From: Asparagopsis taxiformis
Taxonomy: Eukaryota > Rhodophyta > Florideophyceae > Bonnemaisoniales > Bonnemaisoniaceae
Assembly: GCA_030407315.1 (NCBI GenBank)
Contig: JALQPE010001818.1
Span: 1 to 55,749, forward strand
Length of the DNA stretch: 55,749 bases
Direction of reading: 5' to 3'
Below, in pieces: positions 20,998 to 32,412 of this stretch. Below the pieces are notes generated by a model that worked only from the letters and a program-made list of their open reading frames with translations, made no database searches and had not been told where the DNA came from. A program made the translations under genes and the position numbers. Position 1 is the stretch's first letter, and each line of letters begins with the position of its first letter.

Positions 20998-21528
20998 GAC
21001 TTCCGTTGCAGTTGCTGTAGCTCCTTCGGAGCGCGTTGAATGAGATAGCCTTTCGCAACCATGAGCATGTCGTCGATATTGGTGAATAAGGAGGTGCTGA
21101 ACGTTACAGTTTCGACGTCCATGAGCATTACTCGTAGGTCGCTGCGTGCACACGATGATTTACGTTGCGGGGAATTGATAATTACTTTCTCAGATAGCGC
21201 TGCATTCGCACGAATCAGAAACACAAATATGGTAGATGGTTCTTCCAGCACACTGTGTACACCTCATACACTATGAGCAGTACCTTGGAACGACAATCGT
21301 CAAAATTGATCTGGAAAATAGAAAATAGACGGCAGATTCATACATGCGTTTCGGCAATACTAACAATGCACCAATCGATGTACGATCGTACTGTGCCTTC
21401 GACCACGTTTCAAACATGGCCAGTGCATGTCACTATTGACAACTGCGCCACAGATTGACAACTTAGGTAATTCTGTACTAATTTTTTTATTCTTTTCTGC
21501 TAGTTTACTGTGTTGTATGGGGCAAGAC
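20998..21528. other. Stretch without a supported gene
   Basis: One 85-codon minus-strand frame (20,994-21,251) contains ETVTFSTSLFTNIDDM and could be an exon or remnant. Otherwise only short frames were seen. Confidence 0.3.
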
Positions 21529-23202
21529 TCACTTTACGAGGGATATTACAAGCTGTTCATCTTCGTAGAGAGGTTGCAAATCTTCTGTGGCGTTGCAGGA
21601 AGGATTGGGGTCCTCAGACGCCGGAGAGTGAAGGTCAGATTCATCAAATTTGATGGTCTCATATTCATGGGCAGATACGTTCCTCTTCTTCCGAATCAAA
21701 CTGGAGAGTAGCTCGCCACCCGGGATGTAGTCGCGAAGGTCGAGGCAGCCGTGATGTCCAACACATGGGAAGCCATCTTCTGCATAATCTTTTGCATTGA
21801 GCATTGCGCAGAAGAGGGACTTCAAACATAGAGCACTTTTGTAAGCGGCGAGAATACTTTCCGTGCTGTAACAGAGAATGTGACGTTGATTGCACTGAGT
21901 GAGACTGCTGAGAAGAATCATGGCGGTAGTGAGGAAGGAAAATTTATCACCGCTTTTCTCTGCTTTGAGGTACTGGGGAATGAGGAGACAGCATCTGTGT
22001 CTGTGACGGAAACAGTATAGGTGAGCTGTACCATGAGCCCCTCACAGCCGAGTGTGAAAGCGTTGAAGATTTTTTTCGTTTTCTTCATAAACTTTGTGTG
22101 CTTCGGCACTGTTTCCGTACGCTCTCGTTGTGGTCGGAATGGAATCTGGAGGACGAATGGGGTGCTCATTGCTTCCAGTCATGAACGAGCCATGATTTCT
22201 GCTCGCAGGATTTTCGAGGAGAGCGGCGCCGAAGTCTTGGTGGAGAAGAAAGAAGGACGATTTGAGGAGCTCCAGTTTCACAGTCTTTCTGGAGTTGTTG
22301 AAGAACTTTGTGAGTGCACGCAGCGCGGAAGTAGCGATTAGAACTGGTGCAGTGTCGGCGGGAGCGAGACCGTAATTTCTGAAAGTGGGGGACGAGAGTG
22401 AGGGAGCTTGAATAGATTCCATGTCGGAGTCGGTAGATAGTCTTTTCCGCTTTGAAGGGGGCATGAAGAGGTTGTCTTCGTCGGTAGGCATCGCGAGAGC
22501 AAATGCTTCGCGAAGAGCTTGAATTGGGAGGCGCACCCAGGCGGGCTTGTTCAGAGGCACAACAGTCGCGTTTCGAAGTGGATAGCTGCGGAGTTCTGTC
22601 GACATTTTAAGGTCATCTTCTTCTCCAGGGTCTGCTAGTCCTGCCTTGCGCATGGTAGAATCCTTCCACCTAACGATATGGTCATTGGCCATCGACAAGA
22701 AAGCAGAGCCGACGATGGAACGCTGAAGGTAGACGTGTTTCTTCCCGACAGGGCTGGTGATGAGGGACCGCTTGGACTGTGTGGTGTCTGAAGGGGCGGA
22801 AGAGAATTGGGAGAAGGACAACGCGGCGAGGAGCAGAGCTGGACATGAATTGGAAGGTTGAGAAGGGTTTGCAGAGGAGTTTTCGAACGGAGTGCCAGTC
22901 CTCGCCAATTCCTTTATGGTACAGTGAGCTACAAAGCGGGAGACGGTGGCTTTCTTGGTGAAAATGCTGTTCACGACCTGGCTAGCAATGTGCATGTCGG
23001 GACCGCGGTCCCGGCATGAAACGCCACGCGTGTTGGTACCCTCTAGAATGGAAGCGAGATAGCGCAAAGCGGCCAATTCATCATGGATAGGAGCGAGAAA
23101 CCGTTGAAGAAGTGCGGAGTATGTCTCTTCTATTTCGCAGAGCAGGTCGTTGTTTTCGATGGGAGGAGGCATGACGGAATTGTATGGTGTGGAGAGGGGC
23201 AA
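21529..23202 (-). pseudogene. Unknown protein gene split by a single in-frame TGA
   Basis: The 386-codon frame 23,202-22,042 and the 130-codon frame ending at 21,529 are in the same phase. Only one TGA (22,042-22,044) separates them, giving a 557-codon frame. The joined protein has a Ser/Pro-rich middle, a short PPSKRKR basic patch and an acidic C-terminus. No domain was recognised. The long open frame after the stop shows that the stop is recent, or an error in the sequence. Confidence 0.5.
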
Positions 23203-23324
23203 AGAGCATAGGCGTCGCTTCCAAAGCGGGTGAGGCTGGAGGACTAGTAGACATGTTGTGGGTGACTATGGATGGACGTTACAGACCGAAGACTAGTTTG
23301 GCAATACTAAATCCGGCGTTGCTT

Positions 23325-23650
23325 GATTTCCAGATTGAGTTTACTCGACCAATTCCGGTATGACAAATTTTTGGCCCCCGTACATTTCACTCTAGTCTAC
23401 GAATATTATGGTAATTAAAATTTAATTGAAGTAATTGCAATTACATTTTTTGGAGCACATTAGATTCTCGAGACCGACTCGCTGGGCGAATAATTACTTT
23501 CTGTAATTAGTAGTTGAAATTGACACTCAATTTCAATTCCTTCAATTACAATGTAATTACTACCATATTCAGAAACTAGAGCAAATTCCATGGGGGGTCA
23601 AAAAATTTGTCATACCGGAATTGGTCGAGCAAAACTCAATCCGGCCTAGT
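23325..23650. repeat. MITE-like inverted-repeat element
   Basis: CGACCAATTCCGGTATGACA near 23,343 has its reverse complement near 23,610. Together with flanking bases the arms are about 50 bp, and the interior is AT-rich with many TAATTAC/GTAATTA motifs. A second related motif (GGATTGAGGTTTGCTCGACT) follows at 23,660. The size of about 320 bp and lack of coding fit a non-autonomous DNA transposon. The exact ends and target duplication are unclear. Confidence 0.6.
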
Positions 23651-23807
23651 TTGTTTCCCGGATTGAGGTTTGCTCGACTAAGTTGAGTATGAAAAAAAGG
23701 TGTCAGGAGATTCCGAACGGGGTATTTCCCCTCTCTTCGTCTTCCTGGACAAGCGTGTGTCTGAAGTAAACCAGTATCCAATATGGTATCTTGGTTTTCT
23801 AGTGAAG

Positions 23808-24120
23808 TGGGTCAACGATTGCGCACCATGGTGCACTATCGTTGACCCATTTCTCAATCATCTTCGCACATCCTCCCACCCGTGCTTCTTCTCCCTATAC
23901 AATCACTACTCGTGGGTGACGATGAAGCTCTCCAGTTCTACAGCTGTTTACGAATGTGCAAGCAAAACTACTAGTAGTGAGCAGCTTCTCATCCATATGG
24001 ATGAGAAGTAGTTTTGCCTGAGAATATTCTTGGGTATCTCGCCAAAGGCGTCCGGTGGACCTCTTCCGACCAATTGGTACTGGAGGTACCGGATGTTTAA
24101 ACATCCGGTACCTCCAGTAC
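23808..24120. repeat. Cluster of three palindromes
   Basis: 23,808-23,849 has arms TGGGTCAACGAT with GCACCATGGTGC at the centre. 23,985-24,008 is CTTCTCATCCAT plus its exact complement, with an outer GCAAAACTA/TAGTTTTGC pair. 24,077-24,120 is a perfect 44-bp palindrome centred on GTTTAAAC. No gene is seen around them. Confidence 0.9.
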
Positions 24121-25535
24121 TTCTGCTTTCCGTGATTGCTCTAAACCTAAGGAGGTCACAAAGGGTTCTGTCCTCCAGGCGTGCTGCCGGTTTCTGTCTT
24201 CGACTCCTGTTCTTTCCATGTCATCTTATCCTACACTCTGGATAGTCCTGGAAGTATTTCTTCGAGAACAGAGAGCCAATCAGACTACTGCTTCCGATAC
24301 CGTTTCATATCCTCTACATCCATGTGCGCTAGTCTATCCTGTCTCAGAGTATGAATCTGGAGAATGCGAGGTACAGAAGCTCATATAAAGTTATATATTG
24401 CTAACAATCTATGTGCCCTTCTCTACTTTCCCACCTCACACAACACCAAAACATTAAATCTTTACGTGAACGTCTTTTCTGCTCTGCTCCCTGATAATAA
24501 CTCATTCTATCTATACGTACTTACACTCTAATATCTTTTTGTGCTTTTTAGCAACTACTTGTACATCCCTCTTTACACATATTCCATACCGCGTCCTTTC
24601 GACTTCATCCTTCTGATTTCATTCTCATTCTCTGAACATCTTTGTTCTTTCACTGTACTCACGGCGCATAGTGCGCTGTAAGATTTGTGACCATCTTGGA
24701 CGTCTTCTTCCGCTGTGCGGCACAATTGTCCGCCATTTTTTGAAATAGCAAAAAGTGCGCGCTTTAGTTTCGCCAAGCGTCATGCTAAGCGTCTTTTCTG
24801 ACCGCCACGGGCACCTTCTGTCGACATTTAAGCGCCTACCGTCACTCTTTTCCACTCTTCTCGTCACTCTCTTTCGTTATCACCCAGGTTTTTCCCCTAT
24901 AGGGGATCTCCTTCTGCTTTCTCAATTCCCTCTCCCTTCCCATGTAACCATGTAAGTTCTCCATCTCTACTCTGACCAAGACGCTACAACAAATACTAAC
25001 AGACTTTCTCTCTCCCATAATTCTGTTCTTTCTTCTCATTCTCCCCTCCCGCTCCCCTTTCAGTACGTATTTCCACCTTGTCTTCAACCGCTATGGGTTC
25101 ATTTCAATTTCTAACTTTTTCCTCTATTGATCATCTCCATACTTCATTTCGCCTCTACTCTACTCCGAAATAGGAAATAGGCTTTAGTTTTCTACAGCTC
25201 ACATTACATAGATAGCATTTTTGTAGAGCAGAAATGGTAGTACTATCAATACTTTAATTCAGCACACTTTCAGAATAAACTTTCTGTCTCCTTCCCTACC
25301 AGGAAGAAGACGCAATTCTGGTCGACATGACCAATCTGTCCTATTTTCAGTTCTTATCCGTCCTACCCTTTCCATCCTATAGATCCTATGACTGGAATAG
25401 TGGCGTCTCCCACCCGCCGAATGCCAGCGTCCCACCCTATCCATTTCCGTCCCATCCGCTGGTAAATTTCCACTCCTTTCCGCCCTTCAACCACCCTTCT
25501 TGATGGTACTATACCAGTTAAATCAATACTACAAT
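24121..25535. other. Non-coding pyrimidine-rich stretch
   Basis: The plus strand is rich in CT tracts with no supported reading frame. A segment near 24,890 (CTATAGGGGATCTCC) faintly resembles one near 36,225, so both may be remains of one repeat family. Confidence 0.35.
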
Positions 25536-25539
25536 CGAC

Positions 25540-26090
25540 CTATACTGCTGGTTTGCAACCATTAAGCTGCAACAAAAATCCATACAACATGATAGAAAAA
25601 AACCTACATGTACATTGGTAAAATCTACTTCAGAATATGGAATTATTCCAGTCTTTCGACTGCTTCAAACCAGTGTCGGGTCTGGTTGAAAACCAGTGGG
25701 TAGGCTGGTATCAACCAGCTGATGTGCTGGTTTCCAACCAGCACTCACTGTGCCTACAACCAGCCTACCCTCTGGTCATATTCCATCACCAACACTGGTA
25801 TACTCCACTTCATTGGCTGGTCAAAATCCAGATCACCTCCTGAAATTAACCAGCAAAGTACGCTGGATCATAACCACTGTCCGACCCACCGCCGTGGCCT
25901 GGTGCAAACCAGTACCCCCTGGCCAAACCATCCAATCCACTGGTTTACAACCAGGCCACCCGTACTGTACATACACTGGAATTTCACCAGCAAATTTACT
26001 AAAATATTCGATGGGGCTTATCCAGAGGTTGGGGATCGTTTTAACCAGCGACGTGGCCTGGTTTTTCACCACTGTACGAACTAATTTCTG
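25540..26090. repeat. Array of CTGGTT-N3-AACCAG inverted motifs
   Basis: Short dyads recur irregularly: CTGGTTGAAAACCAG near 25,682, CTGGTATCAACCAG near 25,705, CTGGTTTCCAACCAG near 25,728, CTGGTGCAAACCAG near 25,900, CTGGTTTACAACCAG near 25,940. There are also many half sites and imperfect copies. A frame crossing the region is open by chance. Confidence 0.75.
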
Positions 26091-27125
26091 GGCTGGAAAA
26101 ATAGCCATTTTTGCTCGTGCTGTGTCTGTAGGACCAGCCGGGATGGCGATCGCTAAGGGAGTTCTAGAATTGCTAGCCGTGTCAGGGCGAGGTGAACCGG
26201 ATCGCGCTGATGAACTTGCGTTTCGCGCGTCGCTCGGTCGCGGTGGCGATCGGGTGGTACAACGGAGGAACGCGCAGGGATCGATCGCAACATGGGATTC
26301 GCGGGGTGCGACGCAATTCGACGGACGGTTAACGCGGCGCGCGCGCACGTACGTCGGCGATCGTGAGCAATCCACACGCGAAGTCGTAGCGCAATCGGTC
26401 CTCGCGATTCGCTAAGCGCTTAACTCGTAGCTGCGAAAGTGCTGACTGTTTATTGGTAGGGTGCGAAGCGATGCGACCACTAATAGCTAACTTACTTGGG
26501 ACAGGCTGTCCTTTTGTGGCCGGCGGTGGCCGCACGCTCGCACGCAAAAAGGGAAATATTTTGGGAAAAAGACTTTCGTCATAAAAAACCAAAAAAGGGA
26601 AAATAAAGGGAAATTCGCGGAAATCGGTACACGTGGCGCGGCTCGCGGTTTCGTGGCAACGTCCGCGCGCACGCGCTCGCATCGACGCTCCGTGACACGT
26701 AATCAAGACGCCACGCGTACGCTCGCTTACTAAACTAACTCAAACGGATGCTTGCGGACTCACGTAAACGCGCGCGCTCGCATCGATTCCATCGACCAAC
26801 ATAAATTGCACCACAGTGTCTACTTCTAGAGTAACGTAAACTCAAGAGGTATTACGACCCATTGGAACAGTGTTCGCATACCTATTGTTTACCCCTCTCA
26901 GGGACAACCTTAGGGTTAGCCAACAGCTCGACGGATTACGTCACTCGCTCCATTCATACGCACCTCGCGTGAGCACTACAATCGCACAACCCCATCCGGG
27001 TAGCGATGCCATCTCTCACACGAGACTACCCGCTGGGTACGCTATAAGGTTCATCTGATCTACCACCTCCTCTACCGAGGCCCGGGACACCTGTCGGGTG
27101 GTTTGCCGTTCCCGCGGATTTTCTA
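26091..27125. other. GC-rich stretch, possible retroelement or LTR remnant
   Basis: The segment is rich in CG dinucleotides (GCGCGCGCACGTACG near 26,340). It carries frames on both strands that look compositional. It lies just beyond the copia-like gag remnant, so it may be LTR or leader DNA, but no LTR pair was found. Confidence 0.25.
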
Positions 27126-27129
27126 CCTG

Positions 27130-27960
27130 CTACAGCGGGTGTGGTGATGTTGTAGGCCAGTATCCCCTATTTGGTGTGCGATAGTGTGAGTGTGGCTTCT
27201 GATTATGCTGTGGTCTTTGAAACATGGGGTGGCGGCGGTGAGGTTGCCGTTGCAGGGTATGTATGAGGCATAGGTGGGCGGTATTGCTGCCCTTGTAGGT
27301 CTGTCTCTGGTGTGGCATTTTCATTTTCAATTAGCATGCTGTATACTAGTTCCAATGATGGACGCCGACCTTGGTGGAAGTTATGAAAATTTGCCAAGTT
27401 TCGCATTAGTGGTGCCCAGTCCGAAATGTGGTACAGTCCATTAAGAAAAAAGTGTACCGTAGTTTGCTCATCGTCTATGTGTGGGTAAACCGATTGGAGC
27501 ATCGTGTTCCTTAGTAGGCTGTGGCGATCAATGTAATCTTGTATCGGTTCTCCTTGCACATGTTTGAGTTAATCAGCTTGGCGACGAAGTTTGGCTTCTG
27601 AGTGCTGGGGCGGAATTGTAGACATATTCTCCTTTATAATGCATAGAGGGTAAGTGTTGGGCTGTTTAGGATGGTGGGGCTCAGTGTCGCGATGATTTCT
27701 TGTGATATGTTAGGAGGTATGAGTAATCGCACTAGTGCCGTTTTCTGCTGATACTGTTCTTGTACTGCCGGTTCGGTCGGTTTGGGAGGTAGTGGTCCCT
27801 ATATGTAAGCAGATATATTGTGGAGAATGGCATAACTATGCACCGTGTGGCACCATTGAATAAAATTGGTGTGCTTAAGGGGTTGAATGTTGAAGTGGGG
27901 GATGTGAGAAGGGGGTTGAGGCTGGTTGTCGGTGGGTAGGGGCTGTTTGGTGGGGTCATT
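27130..27960 (-). pseudogene. Decayed copia-like Gag
   Basis: The minus-strand frame 27,559-27,203 begins QGEPIQDYIDRHSLLRN and continues HFFLNGL, the usual Gag pattern of Ty1/copia elements. Upstream in another frame, LKHTNFIQWCHTVHSYAI matches the start of the same domain. At least one stop and one frameshift separate them. No protease, integrase or reverse transcriptase follows, so this is a fragment. Confidence 0.55.
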
Positions 27961-28831
27961 GTGTGTGTTGATGGGGATGAATTTGTTTCGAGAAGTGCTT
28001 GGTGGTAAAGGGTGGTTGGTAAGTCGTCTAGGTCGAGTTGGAGAGTTCGAGTTCTTACGTATCGATCGTGGCGTCGTTGAGGCTCACTTCGCGGTGGATA
28101 GTTGTCAATCTTGGCTCGGTTCTTTGTGTCGCCGGGTCACTGTTAGCGGTGACGAATCTCGCCGCGTTCAGTTGACATGGGCGGGCGGGTTGAGATCGTT
28201 GTGGTTGTGTGGTCTGGGCGCATAACCTGTTGATGTTGTGGTTCTTCATGCCTTGTTTATTAGGTGCATCCGAAAATCGCCACTCCACCACCTTTCCACT
28301 CAAGTGATCAACCAAAACACGAGGAAAGTGGCGGAAATTCGCTACTTCAGATGATGTGATCCGGGGTTGCCAGGGTCGGTTCACTCCGCCACTTTACTTT
28401 CATTCCCATAGATAGTATGGATAGTATCCATGTGTAGGAAATAATCAGGTATTTGAAATGACCCCGCTCTCGAAACAGCACCGCCTGATAACAGCGGCTT
28501 GTGCCGATGCAGTCTTCTTAGCGGCGATCGCAGTGATGCTCATAGTCGTAAAAAATCACCAAGGCATCAGGAGAAGGCAGTGAAGGAGTAGGAACTTGCA
28601 AAGTACCGCTGTTTGGCACTGTTGTGGCCAGTGCAAACTAGCTTGAGTACACCGTGGAATCAGATCCTGGCGTGTGGAACAGACGACGACTTTCTGGTAT
28701 CAACTAATTTTACGAAGGATATATTGTTACACACACTGTTACCAACATTTGAGGAGAAAAGAAAGCTTTATCACTTCGGGAGTCCGTTCCGAAGAGGACC
28801 AAAGAAAACAGGTCGGAATTCGCTGCTGAAA

Positions 28832-28884
28832 ATGGTAGACCTTCTCGGTTTGTCACTCAGCGACAAACCGAGAAGGTCTACCAT
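28832..28884. repeat. Palindrome interrupting the Harbinger transposase
   Basis: Arms of 23 bp (28,832-28,854 and 28,862-28,884) flank a 7-base loop. The left arm is coding (MVDLLGLSL). The right arm is its complement, and the family sequence resumes just after it with WYIKIK. The right arm therefore looks like an extra fold-back copy. Confidence 0.85.
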
Positions 28885-29158
28885 AGGCTATGGTACATCA
28901 AGATAAAGCAGACTGTATACAGTCTGTGTCCCTTATTTGGAGTCGTAGATAGCACTATTGGCATATAGCTCGACTACAGCCTGGACGTGCTATGTAAAGC
29001 CGTGAAAACAGATGGAAACTGTGAAATACGTTGGCCAAGTGTTGAAGAGATGAAAAGGTCGGAACTGCTAATAGGAAGTATGGGTCACTATTAGAAGGTG
29101 TATTTGGAGTGACAGATGGTGGGAGAATGCCTTGCGCTCTGTTTTCGGACCCAAACAT

Positions 29159-29996
29159 TGTAGGACTAAACTGACGCTTAGACGTAATGACTCGGGTAGC
29201 CGTCCAAACGTCTCGAGTAGTCGCTGGAGGGGCGGTTTCGCACTCCTGGTTTCTGTTAACCCGAAGCGGTGAAGCGTAGTCGCACTGCCGACGACCGTCC
29301 ACTGGCCTCGACTCGGTAGGTGGTAGAGCGGTTTGAATCGGACGGATCTTGATCACTCTTAGAGGAAAATCCACCAGGGCGACACACGAGCCAACAGTGG
29401 CTAGGTTGGATCACGGAAACAGGCGGGCGCTGTAGCGGATAGTCAAACTCGGAACGGGCGGTGCGACACACAGTGTATGTCGGTTCCGAGCACTCACGCT
29501 TAGACGAAACTGTTGACCTTTATCAGCCTCACACGCGTAGACGTCGTGTTGGCGTTCCGTTGCAACCCGGAAACCACGGTACGTTACGCACCCACACCGT
29601 AATGCGGAACGGAAACAATCCCTAAGACGGAAACGATGGACACAAGTGTCGAAAACAATGCTTCACCTCTAGGATTGACTTGGATCGGTACCTTAGAGGG
29701 GGTTTGCTGTCCTTTACTCATTGGAGATGGGTCACTACTTGTAATTGCGCACCGGGGCCGAGTAGTCCGCCCCGAGGGCCCTATGGGGCGGGCCGCGCCG
29801 GCGGCCGCGGTGGTGTTGCGATACGTGTACTACGATCATTAACCCTACACGTGGCGCTCGTCATGCTCGCATGTGCGCCCGCCAATTCTACACAATTTCG
29901 AAAATTTCCAAATTACGCAAGGAAACTGCTGGAGAGAAGCGATAGCTACTGGCGGATTCATTGAGTGCTCGCCCGTTTCAGCTTTTGTCCCACACA
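29159..29996. mobile_element. Candidate solo LTR or similar insertion inside the Harbinger transposase
   Basis: About 838 bp of GC-rich, non-coding DNA starting TGTAGG and ending CCCACACA lies between codons for SDPN and NAYFEGF, which are contiguous in the family. The sequence CAT (or ACAT) occurs on both sides. The TG...CA ends and short duplication fit a solo LTR, but no internal retroelement remains to prove it. Confidence 0.5.
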
Positions 29997-30535
29997 CATG
30001 CATAATGCTTACTTTGAAGGTTTTACACAGTCTGTGGAAGTAACAAACTTGTTCGTGTTCAATTTCTTTGGTGAGATAATTCACGCCGCTTTCAATTACC
30101 CTGGCAGCTTTCATGACTCGAAACTTGCTACTGTATATGGTTCTACTATCTAAAGATATCAAATGACATGAATCCTCCGGGAATGGCTATCTTGGGGGAC
30201 TCTGCTTTTGTCAATAACAGCAGGATTGCGAATGGTAAAATAATTAGAGGTCGAAAGGCGGGTGAACGGTGCGATATTCCGGAGTCTGCAGTACTAGCAG
30301 CAGTAGATGGTTTTGCAGCGTGTCATGCCTAGCGAGCGTCAGAGCGCTGAATGGGGAATTAGAGCTATCAAAGCCCCTTTCTCACGTCTGAAAGTTTCAC
30401 TTCCTCCTTACCTATTTAAAAGTCGTAGGTTGTTAACAATATGTTGTCACCTCTTTAATTTTCGTACCAGGAGAGTTGGATTGAACCAAATTCGTTCGAC
30501 GTATAGTAGACTAAACCATGCAGAACAGTAGTTCA

Positions 30536-31665
30536 TCAATCCAATAAATGCAAATGCTTTACTCTTTTTATTGATTCTTCATTATCAGCATGAACATTTG
30601 TCTCCCTACTTCCAATGCGCTTTATCATTTCGGACATCTGATGCAACAGTTCATTTGTTGGTTGGATTTTACGAGCTATTTCTTCTTTAAAACCCTTTTT
30701 GATGTTCTCTTCCGCCAAGCTTGATGACACATTGGCCATATCGACAATTGTTTGGGAACGCTGACCAATGTTATCTGCCATTACACCAACTCTATCCAGC
30801 AAAACATTATCGGACTTAGAGCTTTTTGAAGATGACTGCAGTCCAGTGCTTCCCATTCTGCGGTTTTTTCTGTCTTTCATTTTTCTCCATCGCAGTGCCT
30901 TCCAGTACATCATACCCATCCCGCCCGACCGCCCCATCTTTGTCTTCTTCTGAAGTTTCATCGTCACTACCGAGTACTTTTGCTGCGCATTTATTCTGAA
31001 TGTCTCTGGAAATTTACCTAGATCTTCGAACATGGGGAGGGCAAGACGGGTCACCTGTCTTCTTCTTATAGTTTGCGAGTTTATCAAACTTGTTCTGAAA
31101 CGAATGTGTATACGGGATAGCTGAGTGGTAGTTGTTTTCGTTGAATGATCGATGATGCCTCCGATCCCCCAAGACCGGAGTTGACCATGCCTTTTTATAC
31201 CCACCATAGAATTGTAGTTCGATGTCGAATTAATTCTAGAAAATACTAATCAAAATAAAATTATGTCATCAAAAATAAATCTAACATGATGCCATCATGA
31301 CATCACTCGATGACATAGCCAACTAGATACTTCTAGGCGTAACAGCAAGTTACTTTCTAGCAGCCTATAGTATATGAGTAAACTTAGTGTAACTTGTAGT
31401 GTCTAGAATACACTAGTTTATGCTGGCCATTGCTGGCATCAGCTTCAGTTCGTTACATGTTCTTAATCGAATCTTGATCTCTAAATGGGCTTTCCTGGTC
31501 TTCAGCCCACTTCGCAAATTTATTCGCCACTGGTGCCCAGTGGTTTGAGCCAAGCGGAAGAACTTCGGACACAATGTCAAGAAGGTTATCCAATTCATCA
31601 ATAGTGTAGCTCGGAGCCCCGTTTCTGGTCTGACGTCGCATCCGCGCGTTTGGCGTCACAGCCAA
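30536..31665 (-). pseudogene. Myb/SANT-like (DUF6818-type) accessory protein of the Harbinger element, broken
   Basis: The N-terminal piece (31,665-31,450) reads NGAPSYTIDELDNLLDIVSE then NHWAPVANKFAKWAEDQE and RDQDSIKN. This is a Trp-containing helical domain common in proteins paired with Harbinger transposases. Open frame is then lost for about 240 bp. The rest (31,207-30,536) continues in shifting frames. One has an acidic SDDETSEEDKDG stretch, and the last is helical with VGVMADNIGQRSQTI. The protein would bind element DNA with the transposase. Confidence 0.65.
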
Positions 31666-32078
31666 AACAGAGTTCTAAGCGCCTTCCTCAATCGGTGTTG
31701 AGTTTACCGTTTTATCTTGACCTTGCGTCACTACGTCATCAGATGCTACAGGAATTGCAGCGGATGGGGGAAATGAGCTCATGTCTGCTGCCCGTGCATA
31801 TGCAGAAGAAGTACACTGAGCTTGGAAACCCGCCCTATTGAATTAATTTGAAATTCCGTCAAACGGAACTTATGGGTCCGAAACCAAATAAGAAAGGATA
31901 TGCCACTGTAATAACTTGAGTGGAGGGGTGGAGTGTCACTAACTTTTTTCGGAGAGTTATCACACAGTGGCAAAGTGGTGGAGTGGCGATTTTCGGATGC
32001 ACCTATTGAGTGTTGTCGCGCTATGGCGGCGGTATAAATGCTGTTTGTATCAGTGTATTACTTTTGTGTCTTAGTGTA

Positions 32079-32288
32079 CAGTGCGCGAAATTTTAATGTC
32101 ACACCACTCATGACCATGGCAATTCCACTGATTCGTTCCGCTTCAACAAAGCACAGTGCATGGTTCCCTTCCCCATAACGGTCGGAATACAATTCATGCA
32201 ACAGATTCATTGCGGCGCCCCTCATTATCCATCTATGTGCCAATATTGGTGCGAAATTTTATTGTCGGCGCGAAATCTTATACAGACA
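32079..32288 (+). repeat. Left inverted repeat of the Tc1 element (about 210 bp)
   Basis: It matches 33,438-33,646 in reverse complement with only a few differences. The motif GCGCGAAAT occurs at both the outer edge and the inner edge, so a transposase site may be present twice per end (IR/DR arrangement). Confidence 0.9.
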
Positions 32289-32412
32289 CAAACCATTGTG
32301 GATCCTAAAGCTCACCAAAATGTCAGCTTCAACCTCCCAAACTTTGCACATATAATGCTTCCACTGTTTCCTTTGGAATCCAACTGTTGCAATAGCATTA
32401 CGAAAACCCCAA

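Larger units (their letters stand above)
28613..30531 (+). pseudogene. Harbinger transposase (DDE superfamily), broken
   Basis: Pieces in order: DDDFLVSTNFTKDILLHTLL and GSPFRRGPKKTGRN (28,660-28,850), then WYIKIK and SLCPLFGVVDST (28,890-28,950), RWPSVEEMKRSELL, then FGVTDGGRMPCALFSDPN up to 29,158. After an insertion the protein resumes with NAYFEGFTQSVEVTN, YPGSFHDSKLA (first or second Asp), MAILGDSAF (Asp) and RQSAEWGIRAIKAPFSRLK (Glu). Breaks are a palindrome at 28,832-28,884, a frameshift near 29,080, the insertion, and shifts near 30,140 and 30,310. Some breaks could be introns, but the palindrome and insertion are not. Confidence 0.8.
28262..32004. mobile_element. PIF/Harbinger DNA transposon, 3,743 bp, inactive
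   Basis: The ends are inverted copies starting AGGTGCATCCGAAAATCGCC and matching for about 40 bp with a few differences. They are flanked by ATT at 28,259-28,261 and 32,005-32,007, fitting the 3-bp target duplication of this superfamily. It carries a broken DDE transposase (plus) and a broken Myb/SANT-like accessory gene (minus), facing each other, as in autonomous Harbinger elements. A further insertion of about 0.84 kb splits the transposase. Confidence 0.85.

Noticed and set aside
22042..22044. TGA as a recoded or selenocysteine codon
   Set aside because: No selenoprotein pattern or hairpin was seen downstream, and the neighbouring genes contain ordinary damage, so a nonsense change or sequence error is simpler.
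26153..26377. GC-rich frames on both strands as a real gene
   Set aside because: Overlapping open frames in CG-rich DNA without any family pattern; more likely LTR or leader DNA.
29760..29815. GC run (GGGCCGCGCCGGCGG region) as a regulatory CpG island
   Set aside because: It lies inside the insertion that splits the Harbinger transposase, so it is part of mobile DNA and has no adjacent gene.
30768..30953. Plus-strand hydrophobic frame as a small membrane protein
   Set aside because: It is the antisense of the Harbinger accessory gene.
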